From Bacillota bacterium (GTDB taxonomy: Bacteria > Bacillota > Sulfobacillia > JAMCWA01), in assembly GCA_023475165.1 (NCBI GenBank), contig JAMCWA010000099.1, forward strand, positions 1 through 64,000: 64,000 bases of DNA. Reading direction: 5' to 3'. This document shows positions 41,434 through 49,292 of this stretch, in pieces. Position numbers and translations under genes: made by a program. Position 1 is the first letter of the stretch, and the number at the start of each line of letters is the position of its first letter. A model generated the notes under the pieces. That model did not search any database and had not been told where the DNA came from. It was given only the letters and a program-made list of their open reading frames with translations.

Positions 41434-41706
41434 TTACATTTTTCCAGTCAAGAGCAGCGTTCCCAACAGAATAAAAGCCACCCCCGCGGCCATGTGAATA
41501 TAACGAACCGGAATAAAGTTCGTAATGAAACCTCCCAGTACCGCTCCCAGGAGTGAGGTCAAGGCCAGGGCGAGGCTGGCCCCCAGGAAGACGGAAAGCG
41601 GTGATCTGGTCTGGGCCGCGAGCATCATGGTGGTTAGTTGTGTTTTGTCACCCAACTCGGCCAAAAAGATGAGTCCGAAGGTCACGAATAGGGTTTTCAA
41701 GTTCAT
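41434..41706 (-). CDS. GDT1/TMEM165-family half transporter
   Basis: This 90-residue membrane protein belongs to the family of Mn2+/Ca2+ exporters. It contains the signature ELGDKTQ in the first helix and three hydrophobic segments. The fused eukaryotic form has two such units, so this half-size protein should pair with itself or another half. Its ATG overlaps the stop codon of the Fur-family gene (ATGA), so the two are co-translated. That link fits metal-controlled expression. Confidence 0.88.
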   Translation of the reverse strand: MNLKTLFVTFGLIFLAELGDKTQLTTMMLAAQTRSPLSVFLGASLALALTSLLGAVLGGFITNFIPVRYIHMAAGVAFILLGTLLLTGKM

Positions 41707-42155
41707 TGGTCTTTTTCCGTCTTTCCCTGGCACTCCTGACAGAGGCCGATAAACTTGACCTGGTGGTCCAAGACCAGGAACTTGCTCTCGTTCCAGACCT
41801 TCTTTTCCAATTCTTCCAGTAGATCCTCCGCAAACTCCATCACCCGGCCACATTGAATGCACACCAGGTGATGGTGGTGATGCACCTCCCGATCGTTCAG
41901 CTCATATCGGCTGCGGCCGTCGTCAAAGTTGAGTTTTTGGAGGACCTCCAGCTCCGCCAGAAGCTCTAGAGTCCGATAGACGGTGGCCAGCCCAATCTCC
42001 GAAGCCTCTCTTTTCACGATGTTGTAGACTTCCTCGGCGCTCAAGTGCTGATGACCGTGCTCCAACATGATCCTGAGGATGACCTGGCGTTGGGGAGTAA
42101 GTTTATAGTCGCGGTCATGGATCTTCTCCAGGATCTCGTTATAAGTGTTAGACAA
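41703..42155 (-). CDS. Fur-family metalloregulator
   Basis: This winged-helix repressor has 150 residues. LTPQRQVILRIM and ATVYRTLELL form the DNA-binding part. HHHHHLVCIQCG and CQEC supply the metal ligands, including two CxxC zinc pairs. Fur, Zur, Mur and PerR cannot be told apart from sequence alone. The co-translated GDT1 gene favours manganese or peroxide sensing. I chose the TTG behind GAGAGGG, because the upstream TTG at 42188 lies only about 10 bases from the predicted transcription start. Confidence 0.9.
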   Translation of the reverse strand: MSNTYNEILEKIHDRDYKLTPQRQVILRIMLEHGHQHLSAEEVYNIVKREASEIGLATVYRTLELLAELEVLQKLNFDDGRSRYELNDREVHHHHHLVCIQCGRVMEFAEDLLEELEKKVWNESKFLVLDHQVKFIGLCQECQGKTEKDQ

Positions 42156-42205
42156 TTCTTTCGACTTCCCTCTCGTTAATTGCCCCAAATTTCCAGGGCA
42201 ACTCC

Positions 42206-42235
42206 ATTATAGCGATTTCATCTATGGGCTGTCAA
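42206..42235 (-). promoter_or_regulatory. Promoter of the Fur-family gene
   Basis: On the minus strand a perfect TTGACA (42230-42235) and a perfect TATAAT (42206-42211) are 18 bases apart. Confidence 0.85.
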
Positions 42236-42261
42236 CCTCAAAGGTCGGCTTATCCTGGAAA

Positions 42262-43641
42262 TCAGTGCAGTTGGCTAAGCCGTTCGCTGGCCACCCCCGT
42301 CGACCATGGTTTTTCCTTCCGGCCTTCGGCTAGGATTTCCTCCAAGGCCTCTCGCAGAGTTGGGTAGCCTATTTCCTGAAGCTCGTAACGGACCCGTACG
42401 GCTGGCTTCGCCAGCCTGGCTATCCGGCGCAGGTCAATCGGGGTGGCGATCACCACCACTTCGGCCGGGGTGGCGTTGATGGTCGCCTCCAGATCTTGGA
42501 TCTGTTCATCCCCGTAGCCCATGGCCGGCAACAGGGTGCCGATGTGACGATATTTGTCGTAGGTGGCCTTAATCCGGCCCACGGCGTAGGGCCGCGGGTC
42601 GACCAGTTCGCTGGCCCCAAATCGCTTGGCCGCGATGACGCCCGCCCCGTAGGCCATCTCACCGTGGGTTAAGGTTGGACCATCTTCCACCACCAGGACC
42701 CGCTTGCCCCGGATGGCCGAGGGGTCGTCAACAAAAATCGGCGAGGCCGCCTCAATGTAGACCGCCGTTGGGTTCACCCCCAGCGCCGTGGCGCGGACCT
42801 TCTCTACCCCCTCTGGGCGAGCCGTATCCACCTTATTGATGATGACGATGTCGGCCATCCGCAGATTGGTTTCTCCTGGATGGTAACGCAGTTCGTGTCC
42901 GGGCCGGTGGGGATCAAGGACGACGATGTGGACGTCCGCCCGGTAAAAGGGCAGGTCATTATTTCCCCCGTCCCAGACGATGATGTCAGCCTCCTTCTCT
43001 GCCTCCCGCAGGATCCGTTCATAGTCAACCCCGGCGTAAACTACCATCCCTCGTTCCAAATGGGGTTCATACTCCTCCCTCTCTTCAATGGTGCAACGAT
43101 GCCGATCCAAATCCTCATAGGCGGCGAAACGCTGCAGGGTCTGCCGGAGGAGATCCCCGTAAGGCATGGGATGACGGACCACCACTACCTGATGGCCCTT
43201 CTCTTTCAAGATGTCGGTTACCTTGCGGGTGGTTTGACTCTTACCGCTCCCGGTCCGGACCGCCGTGATTGCCACCACCGGCTTCCTGGACTCCAACATG
43301 GTGTGGCGGGGCCCCATCAGGGTAAAATCGGCGCCATTGGCCAAAACCAGGGATCCGCGGTGCATGACGTATTCATGGGGAACATCACTGTAGGCAAAAA
43401 CCACCTGCTCCGCTTTCTTTTCCCTGATGAGGCGGGGTAAGTCGGCCTCGTCATAGATGTGAATGCCCTCCGGATAGGCCGGCCCGGCCAGATCCGCAGG
43501 ATAGATCCTCCCTTCAATGTCGGGGATTTGGGTGGCGGTGAACCCCACCACCTCATAATCATCGTTGTCCCGGAAAAAGACGTTGAAATTGTGAAAGTCG
43601 CGCCCGGCGGCGCCCATGATGATGACGCGCTTTCTTGGCAT
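42262..43641 (-). CDS. Cyclic 2,3-diphosphoglycerate synthetase-like P-loop protein
   Basis: This 459-residue protein has an N-terminal Rossmann-like part (RVIIMGAAGRDFHNFN, VVGFTATQIPDIEGRIYP) and a P-loop part with AVRTGSGKSQTTRK and VIINKVDTA. The order is that of the cyclic 2,3-diphosphoglycerate synthetase family, first known from thermophilic methanogens, where the product is a thermoprotectant. Many thermophilic bacteria have homologues of untested function, so enzyme activity is inferred only. The ATG follows GGGAGGT. It is a single-gene unit. Confidence 0.82.
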   Translation of the reverse strand: MPRKRVIIMGAAGRDFHNFNVFFRDNDDYEVVGFTATQIPDIEGRIYPADLAGPAYPEGIHIYDEADLPRLIREKKAEQVVFAYSDVPHEYVMHRGSLVLANGADFTLMGPRHTMLESRKPVVAITAVRTGSGKSQTTRKVTDILKEKGHQVVVVRHPMPYGDLLRQTLQRFAAYEDLDRHRCTIEEREEYEPHLERGMVVYAGVDYERILREAEKEADIIVWDGGNNDLPFYRADVHIVVLDPHRPGHELRYHPGETNLRMADIVIINKVDTARPEGVEKVRATALGVNPTAVYIEAASPIFVDDPSAIRGKRVLVVEDGPTLTHGEMAYGAGVIAAKRFGASELVDPRPYAVGRIKATYDKYRHIGTLLPAMGYGDEQIQDLEATINATPAEVVVIATPIDLRRIARLAKPAVRVRYELQEIGYPTLREALEEILAEGRKEKPWSTGVASERLSQLH

Positions 43642-44066
43642 GATCAGACCTCCCGAGGATTAGTTCTACGGGCTTTATTCTGCCTAATCCAGGAACGTGC
43701 CATGCAACGTCCCCCCAGCCCGCGGGGAAGAGATGTCACGTTTTATCAAGCCAGGCGGGTTGATCTGGCGCTAATTACCATTTAGAATTTAGATAAGCAG
43801 CAAATTATCCTTATATTTCATATACGACGTCCTGTTGCCTTCTGGACTGCACGGCAATTCTTGTGATCAAAAGATGATGAGCCGGTACTTGGAACTGATC
43901 ATGCTCTCCTCTTTCCCGGGAGGCGTTGCTCTGGGCTCCAGGTATCCGGGAAACTTCAAAAGGTCAGGGGACTCCTGACCGAGGCCCATGCGGAAGCGGT
44001 CTCTCCCGGATTCTACGCCCCTTAAACAAGGAAGGAGTAATCCCGAATCCCCATTTTCGAAGAAGA
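43642..44066. other. Gene-free gap with a hairpin
   Basis: No gene is supported. GGTCAGG and CCTGACC (43962-43980) form a 7-base stem followed by TTTT on the minus strand, a possible terminator. Confidence 0.5.
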
Positions 44067-44098
44067 AATCCCTTCCCGTTGGCCCTTGGGAAGGGATT
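44067..44098 (-). terminator. Terminator of the class III aminotransferase gene at 44180
   Basis: AATCCCTTCC and GGAAGGGATT form a perfect 10-base stem; on the minus strand TTCTTCTT follows. Confidence 0.75.
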
Positions 44099-44179
44099 AA
44101 ACTGGCAGTTACCGTTGTGGCCAGTTCACAGCATGGCGCAAGACGAAGTTACTTAACCTTGACGTTCTCTGAACTGGTC

Positions 44180-45568
44180 TCATCTCCTGAGCATAGACCC
44201 CACCGCCGTCCTGGCTGTGGAAAGGGTGAAGCTCAGGAGACCCTTGTTTCGGGTAAAGATGTCTTCCAGGGCCTCGACCACCTGGTCAATCTGCTCGTAG
44301 GTCACGGTGAGGGGCGGCTCCAGCCGGATGACATTGGGGTTATTCAGGGTATAGGCGGTGATGATCCGGTGACGGTTCTGCAGCTCGCCGGCCACCATGG
44401 CCCCCAGGTACTCCTCCGAGAGCTTGTTGACGGCTCCACCGGTGAGGCGATCCATCCAGCCCTTGGCCGGCTTTTCAAACTCAACCCCGATAAGGAGGCC
44501 GCGCCCGCGTACCTCCTTGATCAGCGGGAACCTGGCCCCCAGATCTCGCAACTTGCCCAGGAAGTAGTCCCCCTTGCGGGCCGCTTCCGCAGGGAGGTTT
44601 TCTTTGATAATCACCTCAATGGCCGCCAGGCCCGCCGCCGCCGCCCAACTGTTGCCGCCGAAGGTGGAAGTGTGGAGAATGGCCCGGTCGATCCCGCCGT
44701 AGGCCCTGTCCCAGACCTCCGGGCGAGCGATGTAGGCCCCGATGGGCATGATCCCTCCACCCAACGACTTGGCTAAGCACATCACATCGGGCACCACGTC
44801 CTCAAACTCCGCCGCGAACATTCGCCCGGTACGTCCAAAGCCCGTCTGAATCTCATCCAGGATCAGGAGGGCGTCATGGCGGTGGCAGAGCTCCAGGGCA
44901 GCCTTCAGATAGCCCTCCGGAGGTACCTTGACCCCGCCTTCTCCCTGGATGGGTTCGACGATAAAGGCGGCCACATCGCGGCTCCGTAGCTTCTCCTCCA
45001 GGGCCGCCAGGTCGCCGAAGGGGACGACCTCCGTCCCCGGCACCAGGGGGCCAAAGGCCGTCTGGTACTTGGCCCGCCCCGTCACCGAGAGGGCACCGTA
45101 GGTCTTTCCATGAAAGCTCCCCTCAACATAAATGATGCGGGGTTTTTTCGTCGCGGCCCGGGCCAGCTTCAAGGCCCCTTCCACGGCCTCGGCCCCACTG
45201 TTACCAAAAAAGGAACGGCCGAGGTCGCCAGGGGTGATCTGGGCCAGGTTATAGGCCAAGGCGCTGGCCAGGGTACCCATGGAAGCCTGAAGAAAATTGG
45301 GAACCGAGCGCACCTTCTCCAAAGCTTCGATCACCCGCGGGTGGTTGTGGCCGATATTCAAGGAGCCATAACCGCCCAGGAAATCCAGGTATTCATGGCC
45401 ATCGCTGTCCCAGACCGACACCCCCTGGGCCCGCACGAATTGCTTATCAAAATCTAGCAGGCCTAAGAGATTGGCCAGGCCGGGGTTAATGTAATTCTCG
45501 TAATGCTGGCGTACTTGTTTCCGGTTGAGTTTGAGAGCCTCGTCAAGGGTGAGAAGATCCTTTATCAT
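44180..45568 (-). CDS. Putrescine/ornithine-type class III aminotransferase (PatA-like)
   Basis: This 462-residue PLP enzyme has FFGNSGAEAVEGALKLAR, LILDEIQTGFGRTGRMF and a PLP lysine in CLAKSLGGGIMP. The long N-terminal helix region (LNRKQVRQHYENYINPG) and IMPIGAYIA resemble putrescine aminotransferases more than ArgD. The ATG follows GGAGGTGG; upstream codons are not needed. The substrate may be putrescine, cadaverine or ornithine. It stands alone with its own terminator. Confidence 0.82.
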   Translation of the reverse strand: MIKDLLTLDEALKLNRKQVRQHYENYINPGLANLLGLLDFDKQFVRAQGVSVWDSDGHEYLDFLGGYGSLNIGHNHPRVIEALEKVRSVPNFLQASMGTLASALAYNLAQITPGDLGRSFFGNSGAEAVEGALKLARAATKKPRIIYVEGSFHGKTYGALSVTGRAKYQTAFGPLVPGTEVVPFGDLAALEEKLRSRDVAAFIVEPIQGEGGVKVPPEGYLKAALELCHRHDALLILDEIQTGFGRTGRMFAAEFEDVVPDVMCLAKSLGGGIMPIGAYIARPEVWDRAYGGIDRAILHTSTFGGNSWAAAAGLAAIEVIIKENLPAEAARKGDYFLGKLRDLGARFPLIKEVRGRGLLIGVEFEKPAKGWMDRLTGGAVNKLSEEYLGAMVAGELQNRHRIITAYTLNNPNVIRLEPPLTVTYEQIDQVVEALEDIFTRNKGLLSFTLSTARTAVGSMLRR

Positions 45569-45723
45569 TGTCTGTCCACCTCCAGCCAAAAGAAACAGGT
45601 CTTTGCTTCTTGTGCACAGTTTTGTGTACATCCGAGACCATTTTACCAGAATGCCTGGAAAAAGCAAGAGACGGAAGATGGTTTTTCAGTCCGATAATTC
45701 GCATCCTAGCCAGGTGGACGCTG

Positions 45724-45860
45724 ATCGAGTAGGGGGCGGGGTCTCCCCGCCCCCTCTCACACCACCTGACATGCGGGTCCGCATCCGGCGGTTCAGGAAG
45801 CTCCACGAAAACTGCGATACATTTAGGTCAAGTGGTAGACAGCACCCATGACGGGCGCAC
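45724..45860 (-). mobile_element. Deleted group IIC intron (5' end plus domains V and VI)
   Basis: On the minus strand the element starts GTGCGCCCGTCATGGGTGC, the start of group IIC introns. It ends with a domain V (GAACCGCCGGATGCGG, GGTGGTGTGAGAGG), with the CGC catalytic triad, and a domain VI hairpin (GGGGGCGGGG/CCCCGCCCCC) closing CTACTCGAT. Domains I-IV and the reverse transcriptase frame are gone. It begins a few bases behind the terminator of the neighbouring M42 gene, the usual target of this class. Confidence 0.85.
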
Positions 45861-45863
45861 CGA

Positions 45864-45893
45864 TAAAGGGCCGCCCCAGTGCTCGGGCGGCCC
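45864..45893 (-). terminator. Terminator of the first M42 peptidase gene
   Basis: GGGCCGCCC and GGGCGGCCC pair over 9 bases with an 8-base loop, followed on the minus strand by TTTATCG. The group IIC intron relic begins immediately after that. Confidence 0.85.
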
Positions 45894-45933
45894 GTGGTCT
45901 TTCAGCCTCGGCTTTTTGTCTCATCTGTCTTCC

Positions 45934-46926
45934 TCAAAACGCCAGCTCCGACTCCAGCACCTTGACCAGGAGGTTGACTGCCGCCTCGACGTCCCCCAGG
46001 TCAACCATCTCCGAAGGGCTATGAATGTAACGGGTGGGGATGGAGATGACCCCGGCCGGGATCCCTTCCCTGGTCAGCTGAATGGGGCCGGCATCGGTAC
46101 CACCCTGCTCCAAAACCTCCATCTGGTAGGGGATACCGGCCTGCCGGGCCGTCTCCACCAGCATCTTTTTGACTCCGGGGTGGCCAATAATACCCGAGTC
46201 TTTGACCTTGATGGCCGCCCCTTTGCCCAGAGCCACCTCCATGGTGATGCTCTTAGGGGTATCGCCGGTGCGGGTGACGTCCACGGCGATGCCCAGATCA
46301 GGGCTGAGACCGAAGGCCGCAGTCCGCGCCCCCCGCGTTCCCACCTCTTCCTGGACGGTGAAGACGAAATACACTTCATGGTCGGTATTCTTCAGGCGCC
46401 GGGCCGCCTCAATCAGGGTGCCGCAGCCAATGCGGTCGTCCATGGACTTGGCCACCAGCCGGTTACCCAGATCGTCCAAGGGACGCCAGTAGCCGGCCGA
46501 ATCGCCCACCTTCACCTTGGCCTCAGCGCTGGGCCTGTCAATGGCCCCAATATCGATAAAAAGCTTCTCCATCCGCAGATCCTTGATGTCGTCAATCTTC
46601 TCACTCCCGATCACCCCAACGATCCCATTGGCAAAGACCACCCTTTGACCAAGGAGGATAAAGGGAGATACCCCACCGATCTGGGCAAACCGCAAGAAAC
46701 CCTTATCATCGATATGGGTCACCATGAGCCCGATCTCATCCATGTGGGCGGCCAGCATGACCTTCTTGCCGCCCCGGCCCTTCTTGATAGCGATGAGGTT
46801 ACCCAGGGCGTCTACCCGGACCTCGTCGACAAAACCCTTTATCTCCTGGCGGATGACCGCCTGGATGCTTTCCTCGCTCCCAGAGGGTCCGTGGGTCTCC
46901 ACCAGCTTCTTGATCAATTCCTTCAC
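45934..46926 (-). CDS. M42-family aminopeptidase (first of three)
   Basis: This cobalt- or zinc-dependent aminopeptidase of the TET/glutamyl aminopeptidase type has 330 residues. Metal ligands lie in LAAHMDEIGLM, KSMDDR, FTVQEEVGTRGA, AVDVT and RYIHSP. The GTG start follows AAAGGGGG. It is last in a run of three related genes on the minus strand (48157, 47013, 45934). The three are clearly diverged, which suggests different specificities or mixed dodecamers rather than a fresh duplication. Confidence 0.92.
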   Translation of the reverse strand: MKELIKKLVETHGPSGSEESIQAVIRQEIKGFVDEVRVDALGNLIAIKKGRGGKKVMLAAHMDEIGLMVTHIDDKGFLRFAQIGGVSPFILLGQRVVFANGIVGVIGSEKIDDIKDLRMEKLFIDIGAIDRPSAEAKVKVGDSAGYWRPLDDLGNRLVAKSMDDRIGCGTLIEAARRLKNTDHEVYFVFTVQEEVGTRGARTAAFGLSPDLGIAVDVTRTGDTPKSITMEVALGKGAAIKVKDSGIIGHPGVKKMLVETARQAGIPYQMEVLEQGGTDAGPIQLTREGIPAGVISIPTRYIHSPSEMVDLGDVEAAVNLLVKVLESELAF

Positions 46927-47012
46927 CGGAAAAGCCCCCTTTACGATAGCTCTGATCTAGACCAATGTTGAAAAGGCCAACCTCACCTGCTGACGCCCTC
47001 CCTGGCCCCCGC

Positions 47013-48032
47013 CTACGGCCGGAAGCCCTGCTCGACGGTTTTTAGGAAGAGCCCCAGGAGCTTGACGGCATTCTCCAAATCGTCCAGGCTGATCACCGAC
47101 ACCGGCGAATGAATGTAACGGCACGGTACCGAGAGGGAAGCCGAGGGTACCCCTTGCCGGGTCAAATGGATCCGTCCGGCATCATTGCCCCCCATGGTAG
47201 TACGCCGGAACTGGTAGGGGAGGCCGTTTTCCTGAGCCAGCCGGACCATCTCCTGAACCATTTTCTTGTTGGCAATGGAGGATGCATCCATGAGGCTTAA
47301 AGCCGGCCCCTTACCCACCTCGGTGGCATAGCCCTCGGGGTCAGTCCCCGGGGTATCCGAACAGGTGGTCCCCTCCAAAACCAGCCCCATTTGGGGATCC
47401 AGGTCATAGGCGGCCACAGCGGCCCCCCGTAGTCCGACCTCCTCCTGTACCGTAAAGACGGCGTTAAGTTCAAATTCGTACTGGCCTTTGAGCGCTTCCA
47501 TCAAGACAGTACAACCGACCCGGTCGTCGAAGGCTTTTCCTTTGGCCTTCCGCTGCCCAAATTCCTCATAACAGGTGGCAAAGGCGGCGAAATCCCCCAG
47601 CTTGACCTTTTTTTCGGCTTCTTCCTTGCTCTTGGCCCCGATGTCTATGTAAAGATCCTCGTACTTCAGGGGGGTTTCCCTTTCCCTGGGATCCTGCAAA
47701 TGAATGGCCTTGGCCCCGATGACACCGGGAATCCGGTCCTTCCCAACCAGGACGGTCTTAGACACCAAAACCCGGTCATCGATCCCCCCCACCTTGCGGA
47801 ACCTTAAGAGGCCACTCTTTTCAATCCAGGAGATCATCAGCCCCACTTCGTCCATATGGGCCGCCACCATCACCCGTGGACTCTTTCCCTTGCCCTTGAC
47901 GGCCCTGAGGTTCCCCAGGGTGTCCACCCTGATTTCGTCCACCTGGTCTTTGATGGCTTCTTTTATGATTTCCCTGACTTCATGTTCGTTTCCCGAGACC
48001 CCCAGGGCCTCAGAAAGTCTCTTGAGGAGCAT
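47013..48032 (-). CDS. M42-family aminopeptidase (second of three)
   Basis: This family member has 339 residues, with VAAHMDEVGLM, KAFDDRVG, FTVQEEVGLRGA and RYIHSP ligands. I start at the ATG after GGGAGGG; an upstream in-frame start would add 24 residues. It differs from its neighbours in the specificity region, for example ATCYEEFGQRKAKG before the DDR ligand. It is probably co-transcribed with the other two M42 genes, giving the cell a set of peptide-trimming enzymes. Confidence 0.92.
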   Translation of the reverse strand: MLLKRLSEALGVSGNEHEVREIIKEAIKDQVDEIRVDTLGNLRAVKGKGKSPRVMVAAHMDEVGLMISWIEKSGLLRFRKVGGIDDRVLVSKTVLVGKDRIPGVIGAKAIHLQDPRERETPLKYEDLYIDIGAKSKEEAEKKVKLGDFAAFATCYEEFGQRKAKGKAFDDRVGCTVLMEALKGQYEFELNAVFTVQEEVGLRGAAVAAYDLDPQMGLVLEGTTCSDTPGTDPEGYATEVGKGPALSLMDASSIANKKMVQEMVRLAQENGLPYQFRRTTMGGNDAGRIHLTRQGVPSASLSVPCRYIHSPVSVISLDDLENAVKLLGLFLKTVEQGFRP

Positions 48033-48118
48033 GCCAATCCCTCCCAAGACGTGCAATGTCAACAATTCAGAAACACTGCTCGTAACTGCTGGTTCCCCAG
48101 TCACCCCGAGGTCCCGGC

Positions 48119-48160
48119 CGGGTTAACCACTCAAAACGCGATTCGTCAGCAGTCTTCTAG
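48119..48160 (-). repeat. Family A end at the third M42 stop codon
   Basis: Read on the minus strand it is CTAGAAGACTGCTGACGAAT, then CGCGTTTTGAGTGGTTA. The TAG of CTAG is the stop codon of the M42 gene at 48157. Only one end of the element is present. Confidence 0.8.
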
Positions 48161-49212
48161 TTCCATTTCAACCCCTCGACAAACGTCTCATCCACCCCGG
48201 CGATAAAGTAAGCGAGGAGCTTCCCGCTCTTCTTGACATCCCCCAGCGAGAGGGTTTCCACCGAGGTATGCATATAGCGGAGAGGAATGGAGATGAGACC
48301 AGTGGGAACGCCGGCCCGGCTCACCTGCATGGCCCAGGCATCAGTTCCGGTGGGGCCTGCCGCCACCTCTATCTGGTAGCTTATCCCCAGTTCTTGAGCC
48401 GCTTTAACCAAAGACTCATAAATCTTCGGGTGAATATTTGGTCCCATCGCCAGTCCAGGACCCTTATCCAGGGTCATAGTCTTTTGTTCCGGAACCCCCG
48501 GAACATCACCATGCCCCACATCAAGGGCGATACCGAGGTCAGGCTGCAGGCCATAGGTACTGGTGATGGCCCCCTTTAAACCCACCTCTTCCTGTACCGT
48601 GGCTACCGCCAGGACATCAGCCTGATGGTGAAAACGTCTCAACTCGCGCAGGCATTCGTAGAGGACAGCGACCCCAGCCCGGTCATCCATGGCTTTCCCG
48701 GCGGCAAATTCCCCAAGCAGCGGGGTAAAGGGCCGCCGGACGGTGATGAGATCACCCACCTCCACCAACGCCGCCACTTCGTTTTTGGGCAAACCGACGT
48801 CTACAAAGAGCTGGTCCATGGGAATGGATTTCTTTGCCTCCTCCGGGCTTATCAGGTGTGGTGGCTTAGCTCCGATGACCCCGGGCAGTTCCCGCTTCCC
48901 GTGCACCACTACCTCCTGAGCCAAGAGCGTCCGTTGATCGACTCCGCCCACCTGGGTAAAGCGAAGAAAACCCCGTTCTTCAATCTTAGTCACCATGAGG
49001 CCGATCTCGTCCATGTGGGCGGCCAGCATGATCTTCGGGCCGCGCCCCGAAGCTTCCCCTCGCTTCAGAGCCACCAAGTTGCCCAGATTGTCCACCTTTT
49101 GCTCATCAACATAAGGACCCCAGACTTCCTTAATGGCCCCGGCGACCCGGCCCTCGTACCCTGAGACCCCCGTGCCCTCAGAGAGCATTTGCAGGAAATC
49201 CCTGGTTTCCAA
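48157..49212 (-). CDS. M42-family aminopeptidase (third of three, first transcribed)
   Basis: This member has 351 residues. Ligand motifs are LAAHMDEIGLM, KAMDDRAG, ATVQEEVGLKGA, ALDVGHGD and RYMHTS. The TTG start follows GGGGGG. It is nearest to the promoter at 49250-49278, so it leads the three-gene unit. Its stop codon coincides with a family A repeat end, which separates it from the next M42 gene. Confidence 0.92.
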   Translation of the reverse strand: METRDFLQMLSEGTGVSGYEGRVAGAIKEVWGPYVDEQKVDNLGNLVALKRGEASGRGPKIMLAAHMDEIGLMVTKIEERGFLRFTQVGGVDQRTLLAQEVVVHGKRELPGVIGAKPPHLISPEEAKKSIPMDQLFVDVGLPKNEVAALVEVGDLITVRRPFTPLLGEFAAGKAMDDRAGVAVLYECLRELRRFHHQADVLAVATVQEEVGLKGAITSTYGLQPDLGIALDVGHGDVPGVPEQKTMTLDKGPGLAMGPNIHPKIYESLVKAAQELGISYQIEVAAGPTGTDAWAMQVSRAGVPTGLISIPLRYMHTSVETLSLGDVKKSGKLLAYFIAGVDETFVEGLKWN

Positions 49213-49249
49213 TTAGTTTGCCCCCCTTCGTCCACGACTCGCGGACACC

Positions 49250-49278
49250 ATTATAGCATTTTTTGCTAGTCCGGTCAA
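49250..49278 (-). promoter_or_regulatory. Promoter of the M42 peptidase genes
   Basis: On the minus strand TTGACC (49273-49278) and a perfect TATAAT (49250-49255) are 17 bases apart, in the gap behind pheA. Confidence 0.82.
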
Positions 49279-49292
49279 AGGCTCTCCACCTT

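Noticed and set aside
45832..46971. 379-codon plus-strand frame opposite the first M42 gene
   Set aside because: It is antisense to a clear M42 peptidase and also runs across the terminator and intron relic.
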